Source: Fragilaria crotonensis
Lineage: Eukaryota; Bacillariophyta; Fragilariophyceae; Fragilariales; Fragilariaceae
Reading direction: 5' to 3'
DNA length: 14,134 nt
Assembly (NCBI GenBank): GCA_022925895.1
Contig: JAKSYS010000251.1
Coordinates: 64,001-78,134 of the forward strand
Position 1 is the first letter of the stretch, and every line of letters starts with the position of its first letter. Below, one piece after another: positions 8,221 to 14,134 of this stretch. The translations under genes and the position numbers were made by a program. A model generated the notes under the pieces. That model saw nothing but the letters and a program-made list of their open reading frames with translations, did no database searches and was not told the DNA's origin.

Positions 8221-10317
8221 ATGTGGTACATATGGAACGAATGCGACAAGTTTTGTAAGGTACCCTTTGGCTCATTTGTAATACTTGTCGATAGAATGGT
8301 TGACACCAAAACTCTGACAAAGTACAAATGTATTCTTGCTTTGTTCATGTCTTTTCTCCACAATCGTCCTGTTGGAGGTGAGTATCATCGGGATCATGTT
8401 CATGCAATGGAGGTGTTAGCTGCTATAACTCCAAATGATGTGCTGCGGTATATGAATTTGAAGACTTTTGGGACAACAGAACCTGCGGGAGATGCGAATC
8501 CCATTTCAGCACAAGCAAACTCCTTGGCAATGGACAAGAAAGCAATCTCGTATTTCATGCCTAATCGCGACATGTGGAGTGTGACAAGAACTGAAGGTAA
8601 CCCTACCCGTAGTGCGCTCGTAAATGGTCTGATCAAGCGTGTCAAGAAGAAAGAGGCAAGGAAACAAGGGGTGGATTCGCAGACTCGACGGCCCATGCTT
8701 GGTCAGGAATTTGTTGTAATGCATGACCTTTTGAATCGTAATGTTTTGTCTGCAGGCCAGAGGGGTGAAGGTGCACATGATGTATTCTGGAAAAGGTATG
8801 GTATATCGGCGATGGTGAACTTCCAATTCCATTTGATAGCTCGAGTTGATGACTCAACTCAACTTGTACTGGAGCATATTCAAGTCCACGATGCGTTTCC
8901 AAATGCATTGAAAACCAGATTGAACTGGTCCAAAAATGTGGACGATGAACGAGATGCACCATGGCAGAGTGTGTTGGGGTCCCTGAATCCTGTATATTGT
9001 GTTTTGTGCTCACTCGCATTGTGGCTTGAATTAAATTTGAAGTTGAATCCGACAGCAATGAATTCTCCATATGTTTTTGCATCAGCGATGACGTACGTGT
9101 TCCAGATGGAGGACTGAAGACGAAGGCAATGATACAATCTTTATTTACACGTATGTTCAGACGCCAGGAATTCAAGGGGGAGGAGAATGGTGACGGTGAA
9201 TTGTCTATGCTGGGAAGTCACAGCATTCGAAAGTATGCTGCGACATTTGCCCGACGATGTGGGGTCACTAAAGACGAGAAAGATATCAGAGGTAGATGGA
9301 AAGGAACAGGTAGAGTATCCGATGTCTATGATGATGTTGAGCTTCCATTCCCTATGCGAAGGTTGTTGAGAAGTTGTGTGGTGCTGGCGGTCCTTGCTTT
9401 TATGTGCCTGACCAGACACTTGACGCGACTATGATGAACACATTCGTTCTGAGTCGAGTCGTTCCAAATATCAGGAAGCGACTCCCAGAATCGGCGTGTC
9501 ATGTACTTGGTAAGGCGTTGTTGTGGTTGATTTGCTCTCCGCTTGCTGATGAGTACGTTCCGGGTGATTTCAAACGTGACGTTCTTTCGGAATGGGCGGA
9601 ACATGTTCGCGGGGCAGATGTTGATCCTGAAATGAATCCAATCAAGAAGATGGCGGTGACGGTGTCAGGCGATCACGGAGCAGTCTTCATTGATATGGTT
9701 GGGGCAATTGATGTGGATGGAGTAGCTGGACAGCCTGCGCTTGGGACGAATGTGACAATGCGAAATCAATTGTTGGGTATGCAGTCGGGTTTGTTGTCCC
9801 TACGACAAGACAATGTGGAGTTAAAGACAGCGGTCAATCGAATTCAATTGAATCTGGAGCGGTGTTTTGGCATTTTGAATGGAAATGTGAGGCGAATTGC
9901 ATTGCAACCTGCGAGGCGACGGACTGCTAGTGGGGAGAGAGGCGAGGGCGAAGCAGGAGCGGAGGAGGTGCCTGAAAGAGCTGCTGCGAACGACCTCGCA
10001 ATGATGGCGACGCTGATGCCGACGCCCAGAAGTCTTCACGACCTCTGGCAAGAGTATCATCATGGAGTCGGTGGGAGGAAAGCAGCTATACTGTTCTCCT
10101 ACACTGAGCGAGGTCGCTCAAAGCATGCCATCGGTACAGCCGACGCAAGGTTGTGTGGGACTTGGTATCAAGATTGATTCGCATGGGGGATACTGCAGAG
10201 ACCGCCATAGACAAGATTTATGCTGTCTATGGTGGTCAGACTTCAGTGACCAACATCATTAATGGGCTGAAGAGGGATAAGAAGGATGGGACTCTGAATC
10301 CCAACTTTAGAATTTAG
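8221..10317 (+). CDS. Crypton-like tyrosine recombinase, broken by three 1-bp gaps
   Basis: The first frame runs 8221-9117, then new frames follow breaks near 9082, 9353 and 10126, each equal to one missing base. The last ends at TAG 10315-10317. Rejoined length is about 699 residues. The start is uncertain: ATG 8221 is the first after an in-frame stop, and ATG 8296 is the alternative. The catalytic set is visible: Arg208 in FHLIARVDD, Lys238 in LNWSKN, HSIR (His 9219-9221, Arg 9228-9230), Trp 9297-9299 and Tyr 9327-9329. Trp and Tyr are 10 codons apart, as expected of the family. An N-terminal helical region (8300-8700) should bind DNA. A coiled coil lies at about 9758-9870. The C-terminus (about 10025-10290; LWQEY, GVGGRKAA, then RRKVVWDLV and NFRI end) resembles the GCR1_C DNA-binding domain found on fungal Cryptons. 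Such enzymes cut and rejoin DNA through the tyrosine. It is probably a stramenopile Crypton, but element ends were not found. Confidence 0.82.
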
Positions 10318-10509
10318 CTCGCCGTAGCATGTTTTCTACTGTACTAGTACGATACGAAACTATTTCTTACCATTTATATACGTACTGTCGTACGCCGGAA
10401 TCCTCCATTTTAGCACGGCACGGAGTTTTTTCTACTTGGGGAATATACGAAGCCCAATGACATACATGGTTGCTTTATTTGTTTCATGAATTTTAGGTAC
10501 ATACATCCG
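10318..10509. other. GTAC-rich spacer between recombinase and TIR element
   Basis: No gene is visible. It holds clustered GTAC sites near 10341-10395 (including actagtac) and may contain the unmarked 3' end of the Crypton. Confidence 0.5.
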
Positions 10510-10576
10510 TATGGCTGGACGCAGCAAAATAGTCTTTTGGGTAGCCCATAGTAGCTCTGGTATGATACTTTTTTAG
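10510..10576 (+). repeat. Left terminal inverted repeat (diverged)
   Basis: Three exact blocks, TATGGCTGGA (10510-10519), TTTTGGGTAGC (10535-10545) and TCTGGTA (10556-10562), followed by TTTAG, recur in the same order on the opposite strand at 14115-14049. Spacing matches: 25 bases between the first two block starts in both copies, and 21 versus 20 bases for the next. Confidence 0.65.
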
Positions 10577-10665
10577 TAGTCAACTGTTTATAGTCTATAA
10601 ACCGAATTCCTGACGTGCGGATAGAGAATTGAACACATACATAAAAAAGATCCTATCATAGAAGC

Positions 10666-13600
10666 TCAAATCGACATGACGAACTTGTAGTCGAAATCAA
10701 AAGCCGATCGATGAGTCTTGAAGTCTCAATGAGCTTCATGACTGCAACAGGGCCGTACTCAGTGCAATCGATTTGTGTTTGTTGGTCCACCTGATGCGTC
10801 AATAGCATGGTAAGCCATTAGATACTGTCGTGCTCGTCGTGCAAATTTTCGTATTCTCACTTCGTTATCACTTGCTCTGACAGACAATGGCGAACGCTAG
10901 CCTTGAAGTTATCCTTTCCTTTCTTCTCTTGGAGACTCATGTTTCTATAAGCACCCTTGGCACAGGCCCAAAGATACTCAACTCCTCACCTGCAAGCTCT
11001 GCATGGCATTTTGGCGTCAGCAAAACTGTGACACCAATATTCTTCGCAATGTGCTGCATCATGCCCTCCTCATTTAAAAAGTCAGAGCACATCCCCATGA
11101 GATGCCGCAAGTTTGTACTGTTGTCAACAGTGCCAAGTGCATCTTTCTTCCCGGTAAGAGTGTAGTCCTTCACATTGATGCCTGTGTCAATCAAACCTCG
11201 TTCCCAAAGCACTTGCAACAAACCTTTGGGTTTCCCGACCCATCCTTCCTTAATTTTCTCGACATTTTTTGACACTGCAATTTGATGATGTGTACAAAGT
11301 TCCACTAACTCCCTCTTGTTCTTCCCTTTTGTGCTCACTCCTAGGCCTCTCAGATCAAGTTCGAGTTCGGTCCGATTGCGTTCGTGCACGATAGGTACAG
11401 ATTTGTCTGTATCAAGGCCATTCTGTTTGCAGAGGTTCCGTAGCTGCCGGATGCTCTTCCCTGCCAGAGAAATTTCTTCATCGACCTTTTCTCGGAGTTG
11501 CAAAATGAGCTCCGGCATTGTCAGGTGCACAGTACGTGTGTTTCCGAGATGCACGTCGATTTTAGACTCGTTTCTCTCGACATCAGACATCCAAAATGGC
11601 CCGACGTCCATTGGAGAGAAGACAAGGGATTGGATGTCTCCAGGTTCAACACTGCGATCAAACGGTCCAAGGAATCCCTCCTCCTGAAGAATCTTTGTGC
11701 TTCGCATTTTTGGAACAGCCTTGCCTCCAAATGAGCGATTCATACGGAATTGATTGAGTCCATCAGGCCGCTGTTTGGAACCGAACTATGGTCGAATAAA
11801 AAGACAAAGTCAAAGGAAGGATGCATGACCTTCAAAACGTCAACTGCATCTTCAAATTGAAGGACCATGTTGTTGTAGGCCCAGTAGCCTTCCTTATTTT
11901 CGCCGTACTCGAAGAAGACGAGGAAAGGAGACTTGTCGAAGGTAAGTGGCTTCTTGTTTGCATTCCCATTGATTTCGATTGCTGCTTCCTGATCTGAATA
12001 CTGCTGTCCCACGCGTTGCAGATTAACTTCGTTTAGAATCTTGGAGTCAACCTCGCGAATCAATCCATGCTCCCGGCTTATGAACGTAGATATCATGGTA
12101 CCGCTCCCTTCATCTTTCGGGAGCAGTGCCCTTTCGCCATTGGGGCCGACCCACATCTTAGCTAAAAATAGAAACTGTTTGAAGATTGCTTCATCTTGTC
12201 CCACAAACACAACTGGTCGGGAATTGATTGGCTTTCGTACGCTGAGGTTCCCTCCAAAAGGCGGTGTATTCAGTCTCTTATCGAAGGCGTATGTGGCGTC
12301 CACGTGATACTCCACCATTTCTGTACCGTCAGCTGCGTGGTAGTTAAAACCGCAGTTTGCTGCAAGGTTTCCCTCAGAGATCAGAGTGTTAGACTCTTCA
12401 AGTGTGATTTGGAGCCAACGATGGGCTCGGATTTCGTATCCAAGGTACTTCTGGGTGAAGACCGGTCGGTACGCAATCGTTTCAGGCCTTTCGTGGCCAT
12501 CTACGAAGTAGTGTTTCTCCCTTCGTTTATATCGAAATCCACAGGCATGCATCCATCTTGCCATGGTAGCAATACTGATAGTAGTAGATAGGCCGTACGT
12601 TTTCAGAAAAGCAGCTTGATGTGCTGAATGATTCCCTACTAGTTCTTCTTCTGGAGTGGCTACACCTAGTATCTCGCTGTCAACCTCGACAGAAGCATGG
12701 TCACCGTTGTCATCAAACAAACCACCCTCGTCGCGTCGTTTTAAGATGAGCTTTGGAATCAGCTCCTGATGGACGTATTCCAACATCATTTCGACACTTA
12801 GATCCTTGATGTTTGCAACACCATGCTTCTTAAAGGCCTCCATGGCGTCGGGATTGTCCGCAAAGAATGGAGGACATGCAGCTTTACTTCCATCTGATGC
12901 TTTGTTGAAAAAATACCGGTGGCAAGCAAACTTTCTATGCCATCTCGCCAGCGTTTCGAAGCTGGAATAAAACTCAATACCAACATCGTTCAATGTTTCA
13001 ATCGCATGTTGAAGGCAGCGTCTCCATGTCCACTGAGTCTTCAGGTTGTCAGTCACGTGCAAAACAAATTGCTTTAGTGCCAACGCAAGGTACATACTCC
13101 GATATCTCAAAGAGAAGACGTCTGATTCGGAGTATTGCTGGCTTGCGGTGCGGGCTGTCGCATGCTGGTATCTGGAATCAACAACACTCTTCCAATTCGC
13201 TGGCCCCCCATTTACAGATTCCAAAATCTCAATCCTCTCTATCACAATCGCCTTTACGTCACATCCATCGCCATAGAGTTCTTTACATGGAGCGAAGAGC
13301 TTTCTTGCATCGCCAGACTGCCACCAACCGCAAGAAATTGTTGTCACTAGTGTTTCATCTGCAGCAGGAGCAGCAGCTGCATTGTCAGTATTCCTAGAAA
13401 TTGGCACACTTGTTCTGGAAGTGTCCAGCATAAGCGCACCGACGACATCATTTGATCCTCTATGCCGTTTTGCCTCTCTCTCATCAGGTAGAAAACAATT
13501 ACGCGCCAAAAGCCTCGTTAAGACAGAGTCCTGCTCCCAGACTGATGCCTTTCGTTGAGTAGGAAGCGAGGGCGAGTCCCCAACCTTTGTAGTCACCCAA

Positions 13601-13917
13601 AAAAAGTATCGTCGGGTGCGATGTTGGAATGTATATCTGTACACTTGTATTGGTATACTATTGTCGGATATCTCCATGACGTTGGGCTCTGTACTCACTG
13701 ACGGAAGTACCTTGTTGACGACTCTCATCATAGTGGACAAATTGAATGATATGTCGTCTCCAATCATGCACTTCATGTGCATGTATTGCCGAAGTTGCTC
13801 TGCAGGCAGCCATCTGCCGTGCAGTGGCGATTCAGCAAAAACGGTCCTCAAACATGATATAATAAATGTTTGGGAATTGTGTTTGCCGCGTGCACAGATG
13901 CTGCTACCACTCATCAT
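10666..13917 (-). CDS. Large DDE-type transposase-like protein (DGHER/FLFDHS family), frame-broken
   Basis: The main frame runs from ATG 13917 to 11740 (725 residues). The same protein continues in other frames after breaks near 11780, 10986, 10874, about 10775 and 10721. It ends in KTHRSAFDFDYKFVMSI with TGA 10668-10666. Rejoined length is about 1,084 residues. Four breaks equal one missing base; the one near 10775 equals one extra base or two missing. Motifs: a helical region then YFVDGHERP (D473), GQDEAIF (D575), FFEYGENKEGYW, FLFDHS (D709), RMNRSFGG, a SAP-like stretch (KGKNKRELVEL, about 11368-11282), and TPKCHAELAGE leading into EYLWACAKGAYR. D575, D709 and a Glu near HAELAGE are my candidates for the metal-binding triad. 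I know this motif set as a recurrent diatom repeat protein resembling fungal DDE endonucleases; the superfamily is uncertain. It would cut and paste DNA between the flanking inverted repeats. Confidence 0.75.
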
Positions 13918-13954
13918 GCTCGTGATAGTGCTTTCAAGCTATCTGTGCACGCGG
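13886..13954. repeat. Perfect 14-bp inverted repeat around the transposase start codon
   Basis: CCGCGTGCACAGAT (13886-13899) and ATCTGTGCACGCGG (13941-13954) are exact reverse complements with a 41-base gap. The ATG of the minus-strand gene at 13917 lies in the gap. It could be a subterminal binding site for the transposase, a transcript hairpin affecting start choice, or chance. Confidence 0.6.
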
Positions 13955-14048
13955 GAGATGCAATGTAGCAAAAGAGATGTGATGATCAAAGTCGACAACA
14001 ATGAAGCATGGCAATCAACGAGTTAAGCTTCGATGTACCGGAGGCAAT

Positions 14049-14115
14049 CTAAATAAATAGCGTACCAGACCTACGGACGCTACCCAAAATACACAGAATT
14101 TGATTCCAGCCATAG
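14049..14115 (-). repeat. Right terminal inverted repeat (diverged)
   Basis: Read on the minus strand, it contains TATGGCTGGA (14114-14105), TTTTGGGTAGC (14089-14079) and TCTGGTA (14069-14063), the same blocks in the same order as the left repeat. The bases between blocks have diverged by substitutions and small indels. Confidence 0.65.
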
Positions 14116-14134
14116 TACTCAAGTATCACTCTTC

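Larger units (their letters stand above)
10510..14115 (-). mobile_element. Probable TIR-type DNA transposon carrying one large transposase gene
   Basis: Diverged inverted repeats at 10510-10576 and 14049-14115 enclose a single minus-strand gene of transposase type, with short noncoding margins of about 90 and 130 bases. Both ends read TA then TGGCTGGA inward, which would fit a TA target duplication. That is suggestive only, because a longer repeat or a different end is not excluded and the right end lies 19 bases from the window edge. The length of about 3.6 kb suits an autonomous element for a protein of about 1,080 residues. Confidence 0.6.

Noticed and set aside
7889-8320. Overlapping open frames on both strands (143 and 110 codons)
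   Set aside because: They fall in the GTAC-rich stretch, contradict one another and carry no family motif.
1680-11790. Programmed frameshifting or introns as the cause of the frame breaks
   Set aside because: The breaks do not share a slippery heptamer, and conserved protein motifs resume within a few residues, leaving no room for GT...AG introns. Thirteen programmed sites in three elements is implausible.
13616-14026. 136-codon plus-strand open frame
   Set aside because: Antisense to the N-terminus of the transposase gene and running into its upstream margin; no motif.
10510-14115. Assigning the transposon to Tc1/mariner because of the apparent TA ends
   Set aside because: The distance between the second Asp and candidate Glu is far too long, and the TA could be coincidence at diverged ends.
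1-14134. CRISPR array, rRNA or tRNA genes
   Set aside because: No regular spaced repeats, no rRNA-like conserved stretches and no cloverleaf with TTCRANNC-type box were noticed on either strand.

Overview
This window looks like nuclear DNA from a diatom, or at least a stramenopile. The evidence is the content: a Ty1/copia retrotransposon of the diatom CoDi-like type, a Crypton-like tyrosine recombinase of the kind seen in stramenopiles, and a large transposase-like protein whose motifs recur in diatom genomes. Noncoding stretches are also unusually rich in the tetranucleotide GTAC. I cannot name the species, and I see no confident cellular gene. The window reads as a transposable-element island.

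Layout. Bases 1-518 are flank without a recognised gene; one frame is open from the window edge to 276. Bases 524-6892 are a full-length Copia element with about 205-bp LTRs that differ by one substitution and one 2-bp indel. It is flanked by the duplicated target GAGGC and has a likely primer-binding site, gag, pol (protease, integrase, reverse transcriptase, RNase H) and a polypurine tract. Bases 6898-8220 are GTAC-rich flank with no convincing gene. Bases 8221-10317 (+) hold a tyrosine recombinase with an R...K...HxxR...W...Y catalytic set, a coiled coil and a GCR1_C-like C-terminal domain, so probably a Crypton. Bases 10510-14115 look like a TIR-type DNA transposon: diverged inverted repeats enclose one minus-strand gene (13917 to 10666) for a protein of about 1,080 residues with DGHER, GQDE and FLFDHS motifs and a SAP-like segment.

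The three elements are mechanistically unrelated: copy-and-paste with an integrase, a tyrosine recombinase, and a DDE-type transposase. They appear to sit side by side rather than work together.

The most striking property is shared by all of them. Every gene is cut by frame breaks (13 by my reading), and 12 of the 13 are the same kind, one base missing, while in-frame nonsense codons are almost absent (a single TGA between gag and pol). Together with the near-identical LTRs, this favours systematic single-base deletion errors in the assembly over ordinary decay. It must be settled before any of these genes is called a pseudogene. I did not find a new defence or metabolic system here.
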